Assembly: GCF_946481145.1 (NCBI RefSeq)
Contig: NZ_CAMLMJ010000037.1
Location: 1 to 24,408, forward strand
Source: an uncultured Sediminibacterium sp.
GTDB taxonomy: Bacteria; Bacteroidota; Bacteroidia; Chitinophagales; Chitinophagaceae
Direction: 5' to 3'
Length of the DNA stretch: 24,408 nt
Shown: positions 14,407-21,913 of the stretch, piece after piece
Numbering within the stretch: the first letter of the stretch is position 1
Layout of the letters: the number at the start of each line of letters is the position of its first letter
Position numbers and translations under genes: made by a program
Notes under the pieces: model-generated
What the model was told of the DNA's origin: nothing
Seen by the model: the letters and a program-made list of their open reading frames with translations, nothing else
Databases searched by the model: none

Positions 14407-15408
14407 ATGAATCGCTGGCTTTGGATATTTTTTGCCCTGATTATTGTTTCCTGTGGTAATAAAAGGAAAGTGCCGGATGTTTCCGCAATCAAGGCGCCAG
14501 TATCGCTTCTCCGTTTTGAACGGTCTTTTTTTACCATGGATACCCTTCATTTTGAAACAGCTTTGCAGGATCTCACTACTGAATACCATGGTTTTACCCA
14601 GGATTTTCTCTTTAATATACTCGGTAGTTCAAGCAGCTCATTTACAACTGATGTACCTGCTTTTATTCGCAGTTATCAGGGGATGGCGAAAGATATTGCT
14701 GGTTTATATCCCGACCTTACCAAAGAGGTAAATGAGATCCAGGAAGGAATGAAATTTGTAAAACATTATTTTCCCGATTATAGGCTGCCTGAAAAAATCA
14801 TCACATTTATTGGCCCCCTAAATAGTTATGGTAGTATTATTACTACTGATGCATTGGCCATTGGACTTCAACTTTACCTCGGCACGAATCACCCGCTATA
14901 CCTTAGTGAAGAAGGGCAGCAATTGTATCCGCGTTATATATCACGCAGATTCAGTAGGGAGTATATTGCGGTTAACTCAATTAAAAATATCATAGATGAC
15001 CTTTATCCACCGGCTTATGCGAATCAGCCCTTATTTGCCCAGATGGTAGAAGCGGGTAAAAGGCTTTATTTGCTTGATCAATTAATGCCTTATGCTGCGG
15101 ATACCCTGAAAACAGGGTATACCCAAAAGCAGTTAGATGGTTGCTATGAAAACGAAAAAAATATCTGGAGCTTTTTCATTCAGAATAACCTCTTATTTAT
15201 CAGCGATCCGGAAATTATTCGCGATTATATGAGTGATGCGCCTAACACACCCACATTAGGAGAAGCTTCACCGGGTTTTATCGGACAATTTGTGGGATGG
15301 CAGATAGTGAAAAAATGGATGTCGGGGCAAAAAGAAAAAGACAATCTGAAATTACTGATGGAAACCAATCCGGTAAAGATATTCGAGCAGGCTAAGTACA
15401 AACCCTGA
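14407..15408 (+). CDS. gldB: GldB-like gliding-motility lipoprotein
   Basis: A 333-aa lipoprotein: signal MNRWLWIFFALIIVSC with Cys16 as the lipid-bearing residue. The mature part fits the GldB family: LLRFERSFFTMDT at the start, YFPDYRLPEKIITFIGPLNS, GLQLYLGTNHPLYLS, ISRRFSREYIAVNSIKNII and a conserved C-terminal GEASPGFIGQFVGWQIVKKW. GldB is essential for gliding in Flavobacterium, but homologues also occur in non-gliding Bacteroidota, so motility is not proven. The protein acts at the outer side of the cell envelope. The frame is open to 14305, but the ATG at 14407 gives the lipoprotein signal and follows a promoter match. No GldC lies next to it; the next gene is the converging apaG. Confidence 0.82.
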   Translation: MNRWLWIFFALIIVSCGNKRKVPDVSAIKAPVSLLRFERSFFTMDTLHFETALQDLTTEYHGFTQDFLFNILGSSSSSFTTDVPAFIRSYQGMAKDIAGLYPDLTKEVNEIQEGMKFVKHYFPDYRLPEKIITFIGPLNSYGSIITTDALAIGLQLYLGTNHPLYLSEEGQQLYPRYISRRFSREYIAVNSIKNIIDDLYPPAYANQPLFAQMVEAGKRLYLLDQLMPYAADTLKTGYTQKQLDGCYENEKNIWSFFIQNNLLFISDPEIIRDYMSDAPNTPTLGEASPGFIGQFVGWQIVKKWMSGQKEKDNLKLLMETNPVKIFEQAKYKP

Positions 15409-15448
15409 TAAAGACCAGTTTAAAACTGTTCCGGATTTAATGAAATAA

Positions 15449-15835
15449 TCAATTCATTTTTGAAGGAACAATCATATCAAAAGCAGGAATATTCACTTCG
15501 AATGGAAGCTTTGTGTGTTGATTTTCCATCTGGTAAGTGCCATACATTTTACCCATTTCAGTTCTGAGGTTACATCCGCTTACGTACTGATAATGTTCAC
15601 CAGGTTGCAGTACAGGTTGGATGCCAACCACACCTTCTCCTTCTACTTCTCTATGCTCGCCATTACTGTCGAAAATATGCCAGTGACGGCGCAGTAATTT
15701 GATAGTAAAATTGTTGTGATTCTCAATGGTAATCCGATAGGCAAACATGTATTCGCCATTCAGGGGGTTGCTATAATCAGACTGGAAAAAAGTCTCCACA
15801 CTGATTTCTACACCTTCTGAAATTTTGGATACCAT
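15449..15835 (-). CDS. apaG: ApaG-domain protein
   Basis: A 128-aa single-domain protein with an immunoglobulin-like beta fold. Family motifs are EYMFAYRITIENHNNFTIKL, RRHWHIFDSNGEHREVEGEG, VVGIQPVLQPGEHYQYVSG and MGKMYGTYQM. ApaG is linked to cobalt/magnesium efflux and diadenosine tetraphosphate metabolism in enterobacteria, and its molecular function is not settled. The ATG at 15835 (MVSKISEGVEISVETFF) fits the family start; ten more residues up to 15865 are open but unlikely. It is a single gene that converges on gldB with about 40 bases between stops. There is no apaH or ksgA neighbour, which is where it lies in enterobacteria. Confidence 0.92.
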   Translation of the reverse strand: MVSKISEGVEISVETFFQSDYSNPLNGEYMFAYRITIENHNNFTIKLLRRHWHIFDSNGEHREVEGEGVVGIQPVLQPGEHYQYVSGCNLRTEMGKMYGTYQMENQHTKLPFEVNIPAFDMIVPSKMN

Positions 15836-15916
15836 ACGGTTGATTTGAATATAGTAAAAATACAAAAAAAAGGTGAATAGCTGATAGCGATTCGAATGTA
15901 TAGTTTATTGATGGTT

Positions 15917-15946
15917 AGTCCATGGTCCATGGTCGATGGTCCATGG
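15917..15946. repeat. Heptamer repeat, GGTCCAT family
   Basis: Units AGTCCAT, GGTCCAT, GGTCGAT, GGTCCAT and a final GG follow in exact 7-base phase; GATGGTT before them is in the same phase. The sequence family differs from the other repeats of the window but the period is identical. It sits between the divergent apaG and isocitrate dehydrogenase genes. Confidence 0.75.
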
Positions 15947-16002
15947 GCTCCAGCCCTAAGACAAACGCCTTATTTTTAACACGAAAAATACCTTCCAGGC
16001 CT

Positions 16003-16010
16003 TACCTTCG
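16003..16010 (+). promoter_or_regulatory. Putative -7 box for isocitrate dehydrogenase
   Basis: TACCTTCG resembles TAnnTTTG with one mismatch and ends 24 bases before the ATG at 16035. No clear -33 TTG is seen. Confidence 0.4.
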
Positions 16011-16034
16011 CAGCACTTTAAAAAAGAGAAAAAC

Positions 16035-17489
16035 ATGACCAGGATTGCCGTTGCAAAAGGGGATGGAATAGGCCCGGAAATTATGGATGCGGTTCTATCG
16101 ATTTTTACCGCAGCCAAAGTGTCTTTAGAGTACGATTTTGTAGATATGGGTAAATGGGTATTCGACAAAGGATACAGTAATGGGATGACCCCGGAAGCGC
16201 AGCAAACTATTGAAAGTCTGGGTATTCTGTTTAAAGGCCCGATGGAAACACCCAAAGGGAAAGGGGTAAAAAGTGTGAATGTTACCGCACGTAAAACCTG
16301 GAATACCTATGCCAATAAGCGTACTTTCCAGACTTTACATGGGGTAGATACTGTATTCAGTAAAGCTGGTATTCCCATCGATATTACGATTGTTAGGGAA
16401 AATATTGAAGATACTTATGGCGGTATTGAACATATGTTAACCCATGATGTGGCATTGAGCCGCCGCTTTATTACCCGCCCGGGAAGTATGCAGGTGATAA
16501 AATATGCCTTTGAAATGGCCAAAAAGAAAGGTGCAAGACGCATTACCTGCGGCCACAAGGCAAATATTATGAAAATCACAGATGGGTTATTTCTGGAGGT
16601 ATTTTATGAAGTGGCTAAAGAATATCCGGAATTAAAGGCTGATGATGTAATTGTGGATGATCTATGTATGAAGCTGGTTAGTAAGCCAGATTTATTCGAT
16701 GTGGTAGTACTTACCAATTTACAGGGAGATATTGTGAGTGATCTTTGTGCCGGATTAGTTGGTGGACTAGGTTTCGCTCCTTCTGCAAATATCGGTGATC
16801 ATATTTCCATTTTTGAAGCGGTTCATGGCACGGCCCCGGATATTGCGGGTAAAAATATTGCGAACCCTACTGCATTGTTGTTAAGCGGTATTGGCATGCT
16901 CCGTCACCTCGGATTGATGGAATCAGCCGCAATGATTGAAAATGCACTACTCTTTACGCTGGAAAGTGGCATTCACACAGGTGATTTTGGTGATAAAGCT
17001 ATACCAGCAGTTAATACTACCCAGTTTACGGAAGCAATTATTGCCAATTTTGGCAAACTGCCGGCGCATAACCCAAGACCATTGCTCGCCGACCTTCCTG
17101 TAACACCTACTGTATTTAAACTGGAAAAAAATCCGATGCTCGAAACCATCGAGTCGAATGCAGAAAAAATTGTGGGCGTTGATATGTTTATTGAAAGCAA
17201 TGAACAGCCTCAATTGGTAGCAGAAAAATGTCTGAAACATACGCTTGACCTGTTCAAACTGGTAACCATCAGTAATCGTGGTACCCAGGTATGGCCCAAA
17301 GGATCAGTATTTACCAACCTTGTAAATCAATACAGGTGCCGCTTTGAAAGTGTGGAAGAAATTGCCTTAACACAGGTTGATGTGCTGGAACTGTACAAGA
17401 GATTATCAGCAGATTTTAAGATTTGCTCAACAGAATTATTGAATGCCTGGGGCGACAAAAAGGCTTATAGCCTGGCCCAGGGGCAATAA
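16035..17489 (+). CDS. icd: Isocitrate dehydrogenase, long form, probably NAD+-dependent
   Basis: A 484-aa TCA-cycle enzyme that decarboxylates isocitrate to 2-oxoglutarate. It belongs to the long form with a C-terminal extra domain (about residues 340-484, including TISNRGTQVWPKGS), as in Thermus and Rickettsia. Substrate residues fit isocitrate rather than isopropylmalate: Ser80, Asn82 and Arg86 in SVNVTARKTW, Arg96, Arg121 and Tyr128 in VRENIEDTYGGIEH. Metal-binding Asp232 and Asp236 lie in LQGDIVSDLCAGL. The cofactor loop reads HGTAPDIAGKNIANP (264-278). Asp269-Ile270 replace the Lys-Tyr that binds the 2'-phosphate of NADP+ in the E. coli enzyme, which points to NAD+. The gene has its own promoter match and a terminator-like hairpin downstream. 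Confidence 0.92.
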   Translation: MTRIAVAKGDGIGPEIMDAVLSIFTAAKVSLEYDFVDMGKWVFDKGYSNGMTPEAQQTIESLGILFKGPMETPKGKGVKSVNVTARKTWNTYANKRTFQTLHGVDTVFSKAGIPIDITIVRENIEDTYGGIEHMLTHDVALSRRFITRPGSMQVIKYAFEMAKKKGARRITCGHKANIMKITDGLFLEVFYEVAKEYPELKADDVIVDDLCMKLVSKPDLFDVVVLTNLQGDIVSDLCAGLVGGLGFAPSANIGDHISIFEAVHGTAPDIAGKNIANPTALLLSGIGMLRHLGLMESAAMIENALLFTLESGIHTGDFGDKAIPAVNTTQFTEAIIANFGKLPAHNPRPLLADLPVTPTVFKLEKNPMLETIESNAEKIVGVDMFIESNEQPQLVAEKCLKHTLDLFKLVTISNRGTQVWPKGSVFTNLVNQYRCRFESVEEIALTQVDVLELYKRLSADFKICSTELLNAWGDKKAYSLAQGQ

Positions 17490-17513
17490 TTGGATAAAAG
17501 GCCATTTTTCACC

Positions 17514-17558
17514 AAAAAAGCGGCTTGCAGCATGAATCTGGTAGCTTGCAGCTTTTTT
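17514..17558 (+). terminator. Terminator-like hairpin built on a heptamer repeat
   Basis: AAAAAAGCGGC (17514-17524) pairs with GCAGCTTTTTT (17548-17558) with one mismatch, and the six Ts end the structure. The loop consists of AGCTTGC-family units in exact 7-base phase: GGCTTGC, AGCATGA, ATCTGGT, AGCTTGC, AGCTTTT (17522-17556). It follows the isocitrate dehydrogenase stop by 24 bases, so the repeat may have been co-opted as a terminator. The large loop makes its strength uncertain. Confidence 0.5.
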
Positions 17559-17599
17559 CCTAATTTCACGGCTTCAAACAAAAGCGCAATCGAAACTAT

Positions 17600-19225
17600 A
17601 TGGCAGAAGTGATTTTAATGCCCCGACTGAGTGATACGATGACAGAAGGTGTTATTGCCGCCTGGCATAAGAATGTGGGCGATGCAGTAAAGAAAGGAGA
17701 CCTCCTTGCAGAAATAGAAACAGACAAAGCCACTATGGAACTGGAAAGTTACCAAGATGGTATTTTGTTGCATATTGGTACGCCAAAGGGAGGAAAATTA
17801 CAAGTAAACGACCTTCTGGCCATTTTTGGTAAGGCAGGAGAAGATATTTCAGCCCTGCTTGCACAACATGCAGGCGGTGCAGCTCCGGCCCAAGCCACGG
17901 AAGCTCCGGCACCAGCCCCAGCGGCACCTGCAGCACCTGCAACGACGAGTTCTGTTGATGCAGCAAATATGGAAGAAGTAGTATTAATGCCTCGCTTAAG
18001 CGATACCATGACAGAAGGTGTTATTGCAGGATGGCATAAAAATGTGGGTGATACAGTTAAGAAAGGTGAAGTGCTGGCAGATATCGAAACCGATAAGGCC
18101 ACCATGGAACTTGAAAGTTATAAAGATGGTGTTTTATTATACCAGGGCGCAAAAGCAGGTGAGAAAATCCTGGTGAACGACCTTTTATGTATTATCGGTA
18201 AACCCGGTCTTGATGTTGATGGAATTGTAGCATCCGTTAAAAACGGCGCTTCATCAGCAGCAACTCCTGCACCGGCCCCAACTGCAGCACCAGCGCCTAT
18301 TGCAACACCTGCTTCTACTCAAACTCAGGAAGTGGTAAATGAAGGAAGAATTTTCGCCTCACCACTGGCTAAGAAAATAGCCGGTGAAAAAGGAATAGAC
18401 CTGCGTTATGTAAAAGGAACGGGTGATAATGGACGCATCACCAAGAATGATGTAGATGCTTATGTGCCATCAGCAACTCCGGCCGCAGCACCTGCTGCTA
18501 AAGCAACTGCAAATACAATTGCAAATGCCGCTCCTGCCGGACAAATTAGCTTTGAAGATGTGCCTGTTTCACAAATGCGTAAAACAATTGCACGTCGTTT
18601 AAGTGAAAGTCTGTTTACCGCACCGCATTTCTATCTGACCATGTCAATTGACATGGATGCAGCCGTTGCTGCCCGTGGTAAGATTAATGAAACTGCACCG
18701 ATAAAAATCAGCTTTAATGATATGGTGCTTAAAGCAACTGCTCTTGCTTTAAAACAACATCCTAAAGTAAATAGTAGCTGGCTCGGTGATACTATTCGCT
18801 TTAACCATCATATAAATATTGGTGTAGCAGTTGCAGTAGAAGATGGATTATTGGTTCCGGTTGTTCGCTTTGCAGATACTAAATCTTTAAGTCAGATTGG
18901 AGCTGAAGTAAAAGAATACGCACAGAAAGCAAAAGATAAAAAATTGCAGCCCGCAGATTGGGAAGGAAGCACCTTTACCATTTCAAACCTGGGTATGTAT
19001 GGTATTGATCAGTTCACTGCCATTATTAATCCGCCAGACTCCTGCATACTAGCTGTAGGTGGTATTTCACAAGTGCCTGTGGTGAAAAACGGACAGGTTG
19101 TTCCAGGTAATGTGATGAAAGTTACACTTAGCTGTGACCACCGTTCTGTTGATGGTGCAACGGGGGCTGCTTTCCTGCAAACCCTGAAATCTTTACTAGA
19201 AGAACCTTTGAGAATGTTGGTGTAA
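17600..19225 (+). CDS. Dihydrolipoamide acyltransferase (E2), two lipoyl domains
   Basis: A 541-aa E2 component of a 2-oxoacid dehydrogenase complex, most likely pyruvate dehydrogenase, forming acetyl-CoA. Domain order: lipoyl domain 1 (residues 1-80, lipoyl Lys43 in ETDKATMELES), Ala/Pro linker, lipoyl domain 2 (126-205, Lys166), Ala/Pro linker, E1/E3-binding domain (249-289, IFASPLAKKIAGEKGIDLRY), linker, catalytic domain (about 318-541). The active site is DHRSVDG (513-519, His514). The lipoyl domains are almost identical over their first 55 residues (47 match). The name pyruvate dehydrogenase is inferred from the domain layout; no E1 or E3 gene lies in the window. It ends just before a strong palindromic terminator. 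Confidence 0.94.
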   Translation: MAEVILMPRLSDTMTEGVIAAWHKNVGDAVKKGDLLAEIETDKATMELESYQDGILLHIGTPKGGKLQVNDLLAIFGKAGEDISALLAQHAGGAAPAQATEAPAPAPAAPAAPATTSSVDAANMEEVVLMPRLSDTMTEGVIAGWHKNVGDTVKKGEVLADIETDKATMELESYKDGVLLYQGAKAGEKILVNDLLCIIGKPGLDVDGIVASVKNGASSAATPAPAPTAAPAPIATPASTQTQEVVNEGRIFASPLAKKIAGEKGIDLRYVKGTGDNGRITKNDVDAYVPSATPAAAPAAKATANTIANAAPAGQISFEDVPVSQMRKTIARRLSESLFTAPHFYLTMSIDMDAAVAARGKINETAPIKISFNDMVLKATALALKQHPKVNSSWLGDTIRFNHHINIGVAVAVEDGLLVPVVRFADTKSLSQIGAEVKEYAQKAKDKKLQPADWEGSTFTISNLGMYGIDQFTAIINPPDSCILAVGGISQVPVVKNGQVVPGNVMKVTLSCDHRSVDGATGAAFLQTLKSLLEEPLRMLV

Positions 19226-19235
19226 ATTGTTTAGT

Positions 19236-19263
19236 GTGAATTGTCAATGGTGAATTGTCAATA
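19236..19263 (+). repeat. Heptamer repeat, GTGAATT/GTCAATG family (left of terminator)
   Basis: Units GTGAATT, GTCAATG, GTGAATT, GTCAATA run in exact 7-base phase from 11 bases after the E2 stop to the edge of the terminator palindrome. The same family occurs in opposite orientation on the other side (19330-19378). Confidence 0.7.
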
Positions 19264-19304
19264 AAAAAGCCTCCGTTAAGTACTTAACGGAGGCTTTTTT
19301 ATTG
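19259..19304. terminator. 46-bp perfect palindrome, bidirectional intrinsic terminator
   Basis: The sequence 19259-19304 is identical to its own reverse complement. It has A-run, AGCCTCCGTTAAGT, its complement, and T-run, so it forms a long GC-rich stem with U-tracts on both strands. It lies between the converging E2 gene (stop at 19225) and the metzincin gene (stop at 19365) and should end transcripts of both. Confidence 0.95.
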
Positions 19305-19329
19305 GTGGGGATCTTTTGTATTACTTCGA

Positions 19330-19378
19330 ATTCACCATTCACAATTGACAATTCACAATTCACATCACCACTCACAAC
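19330..19378 (-). repeat. Heptamer repeat, ATTCACA family (right of terminator)
   Basis: Units ATTCACC, ATTCACA, ATTGACA, ATTCACA, ATTCACA (19330-19364) follow in exact phase. TCACCAC and TCACAAC continue into the 3' end of the metzincin gene, whose stop codon is the first of these (19365-19367). The block is the inverted counterpart of 19236-19263. Confidence 0.75.
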
Positions 19379-21773
19379 CAATTGGTGCTCCTGGCGCTAT
19401 ATCGCGGTGTTGGGGGAGTTCTATATCTTTTGGTTTCTCTATTCTCTCAACAGCATACAGGTAATGTGCACGCATGGCACTATTAACAGCAGCTTGTTGT
19501 TTTGCATAGGCTTTTAAAGAATTGAGTCTGTCAAAACAAATAGATTTAACCATATAATTGGCCGTTTTATCCTGACTAAGTCCCAATAACCAGGTGAGCA
19601 CCATTTGCTGTGTTTGTGCCTGTACCTGGGCTTTGAGACCATCTGCTTTTTTACCCATCCATGTTTTTTTGATGATGGCATCTAATACATCGCTCCATCC
19701 AATTGTGCCGGCCTGGGCCTTAAATTGTTCAAGACGATTGGCCCTTTCAGGACTAAATAAAAAGCCCAGTTCAAAATCTGCCAAAGCTTCTGCTGCGGCC
19801 ATGGGGTCGAAACTCATGCCAGTTCGTTTTGCAAAAGTTTCACCGATTCCATAATACATTGGTGGGCGTGGGGGAATAAGCATGCTGATACGGTCGGGTA
19901 GGGTAAGCACTTCCGGCTTTAAACATTCAAGAGCAGCCAGTAATGCTTTTTGTTGAATTGCATTATCAAGTACCTGGGGTTTTTGTTGCGCATCGCCTCT
20001 AACATTATAACTATAATTCATGCCCCCGATTAATTTGCACACAGCTTCAACCTGGTAGCGATGATAGTTGTAAACAGGAACCAGTACATCTTCCAATTTT
20101 GACATAGGGATAGATTCCTGGATAGCTTTTTCAGAAAACTGATCCAATGCTTTTTGACGAACCTGCATTACATTTTTCAGTTCATCCGCAACATCTTTTC
20201 CATTATCCCATAAATGCGCATAGGGGTGAAGACCGCTTGCTGCACGGGCATCTGCATCTGCTATAAATAAAAGCCCGCGCTGGGTATTTTCTTCCAATAT
20301 TTTATTCAGGGCAATAGCTTCATTCGTTCCTGAAGGGAAATCCTGGTAACCAAATAGGATAGCTCTTTTGTCCCAATCACCAATTTCATTGGTATACACT
20401 TTACTGAAATCTATTTCTCCCTTGCTGTTTACAAAAACATTAGGGTGCGGGTAATCCATCACTGAGCCACGGTTATTAAAGCTGGAAGCGTAATTGTGTT
20501 GTAATCCAAGCGTATGTCCGATTTCGTGGGCCGACAATTGACGAAGACGCTGTAAAGCTGCTTCCCGCATTGTTGCTGGTACTGGCTTCCCTGTTTCATA
20601 AGGAGATAATAAACCGGTGAAAATTAGGTAGTCCTGACGCACACGCAGTGAGCCTAAGGTAACCTGTCCTTTAATGATCTCACCGGTACGAGGATCTGTT
20701 ACGGAAGCTCCATAACTCCAGCCACGGGTAGAGCGGTGAACCCAGTTGATCATATTATACCGTATATCCATCGGGTCTGCATCATCGGGTAATACTTTTA
20801 CAATGAATGCATTTCGATAACCTGCCGCTTCAAATGCCTGGTTCCACCAACGTCCGCCTTCAAGCAGGGCAGAACGGATGGGCTCAGGGGTGCCATTATC
20901 TAAATAGTAAACAATAGGTTTTACAGGGTCGCTTATTGTAGCCGTGGGATCTTTCTTTTCGAGTCTGTGGCGGGAAATAAACATTTGCTCAATTTGCTCC
21001 GAAAAAGGGCTGCTGAAATCATAGTAGGATATACCAAAATAACCACTGCGGATATCGTGTTTACGGGGTTTGTATTTATCGTCTGGAAGCTGTACAAAAG
21101 AGTGGTGCATGCGTACGGTAATGGCTTCGCTCGATGGGGTTACAGCATTTACATAACGACCAGCATCATTTCCGCCCACAAAAGTAATACTGGCTTCAAA
21201 TTCAGAATTGAGGGGGAAATTACGCGTATTGGGTAAATAGATGGCAGAGCGCGATTCATTAAATGCATAAGTGCCCTGACGCATACTCCGGATTTTATCA
21301 GCTACACCATGCGCATCCCTTAAGAAAAAGGAAGTAGCGTCTACCAATACTTTATCACCTTCATCTTCATCAATGGTAAAACCGGCAATGGTAGATTGTG
21401 CGAATGATTCCTGTACTGCTTCTCTTTCTTTTTCATCATTGGAAAGTGCTCTGTAGCGATAATTGGGTTGAACCATCAGGAGTTTTTTGCCAACTTTTTG
21501 GAAATAAACAATCCTTGTTCCTCCCAATTGCCCACGATCGAGTCCAATATCATTGGATCCTAATCCGGCAGGTAATGAATTTACGTAAAGAAATTCTTGG
21601 TTGAGTTTGTCAACCTGCAGCCAGATTTTCCCGGTATTGCCATCCCACCAGAAAGTGAAATAGCCATCATACCTTTTCATGTTTTTTGTTTTGTCTGCAA
21701 TTTTAGAGCTGCTGTTTTGAGCCTGTATACTGCCGAAAAGTAAACAGGTGAGAGCCAATAACCAGTTACGCAT
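19365..21773 (-). CDS. Secreted zinc metalloprotease of the DUF5117/metzincin type
   Basis: An 802-aa protein with a signal peptide (MRNWLLALTCLLFGSIQAQ). The N-terminal region (about residues 35-330, with MKRYDGYFTFWWDGNTGKIW, ELNFLYV-like strands, GSNDIGLDRGQLGGTRIVYF) matches the DUF5118/DUF5117 arrangement common in Bacteroidota. The catalytic motif HEIGHTLGLQH (416-426) is a full HExxHxxGxxH zinc site with Glu417 as base. A Met-turn SVMDYPHP (437-444) follows at metzincin distance. The C-terminal region is helical and of unknown role. No sorting domain for the type 9 system is seen. Substrate is unknown; it probably acts in the periplasm or outside the cell. A TATCTTTA box lies upstream. 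The heptamer repeat abuts its stop codon. Confidence 0.9.
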   Translation of the reverse strand: MRNWLLALTCLLFGSIQAQNSSSKIADKTKNMKRYDGYFTFWWDGNTGKIWLQVDKLNQEFLYVNSLPAGLGSNDIGLDRGQLGGTRIVYFQKVGKKLLMVQPNYRYRALSNDEKEREAVQESFAQSTIAGFTIDEDEGDKVLVDATSFFLRDAHGVADKIRSMRQGTYAFNESRSAIYLPNTRNFPLNSEFEASITFVGGNDAGRYVNAVTPSSEAITVRMHHSFVQLPDDKYKPRKHDIRSGYFGISYYDFSSPFSEQIEQMFISRHRLEKKDPTATISDPVKPIVYYLDNGTPEPIRSALLEGGRWWNQAFEAAGYRNAFIVKVLPDDADPMDIRYNMINWVHRSTRGWSYGASVTDPRTGEIIKGQVTLGSLRVRQDYLIFTGLLSPYETGKPVPATMREAALQRLRQLSAHEIGHTLGLQHNYASSFNNRGSVMDYPHPNVFVNSKGEIDFSKVYTNEIGDWDKRAILFGYQDFPSGTNEAIALNKILEENTQRGLLFIADADARAASGLHPYAHLWDNGKDVADELKNVMQVRQKALDQFSEKAIQESIPMSKLEDVLVPVYNYHRYQVEAVCKLIGGMNYSYNVRGDAQQKPQVLDNAIQQKALLAALECLKPEVLTLPDRISMLIPPRPPMYYGIGETFAKRTGMSFDPMAAAEALADFELGFLFSPERANRLEQFKAQAGTIGWSDVLDAIIKKTWMGKKADGLKAQVQAQTQQMVLTWLLGLSQDKTANYMVKSICFDRLNSLKAYAKQQAAVNSAMRAHYLYAVERIEKPKDIELPQHRDIAPGAPIGCEW

Positions 21774-21813
21774 GAATGAAAGTTTTGGTGAGTGGAATTA
21801 AATTGAGCGTCTA

Positions 21814-21821
21814 TAAAGATA
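21814..21821 (-). promoter_or_regulatory. Putative -7 box for the metzincin gene
   Basis: On the minus strand TATCTTTA (21821-21814) matches TAnnTTTG except for the last base and lies 40 bases before the ATG at 21773. No clear -33 element. Confidence 0.35.
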
Positions 21822-21857
21822 TTTTAAAAGGATGTTACTGCTTCAGTTTCGGGGAAT

Positions 21858-21890
21858 AAAAAAATCCTGTTATCAGGAGATAACAGGATT
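21858..21890 (-). terminator. Intrinsic terminator of the H1-like gene
   Basis: On the minus strand AATCCTGTTATC pairs perfectly with GATAACAGGATT (21890-21879 with 21874-21863) around a TCCT tetraloop and runs into seven Ts (21864-21858). It lies 24 bases after the stop codon of the H1-like gene. Confidence 0.92.
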
Positions 21891-21913
21891 AATATGGATT
21901 GTTTACAACTATA

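Noticed and set aside
15416..15458. Small A/T-rich inverted repeats between gldB and apaG as a bidirectional terminator
   Set aside because: The CAGTTT-A-AAACTG and AATGAA/TTCATT stems are short and weak, and the T-run is inside apaG codons. The evidence is not enough to call a terminator.
16035..17489. 3-isopropylmalate dehydrogenase
   Set aside because: The Ser80/Asn82/Arg86 pattern, the long C-terminal domain and the absence of leu genes fit isocitrate dehydrogenase.
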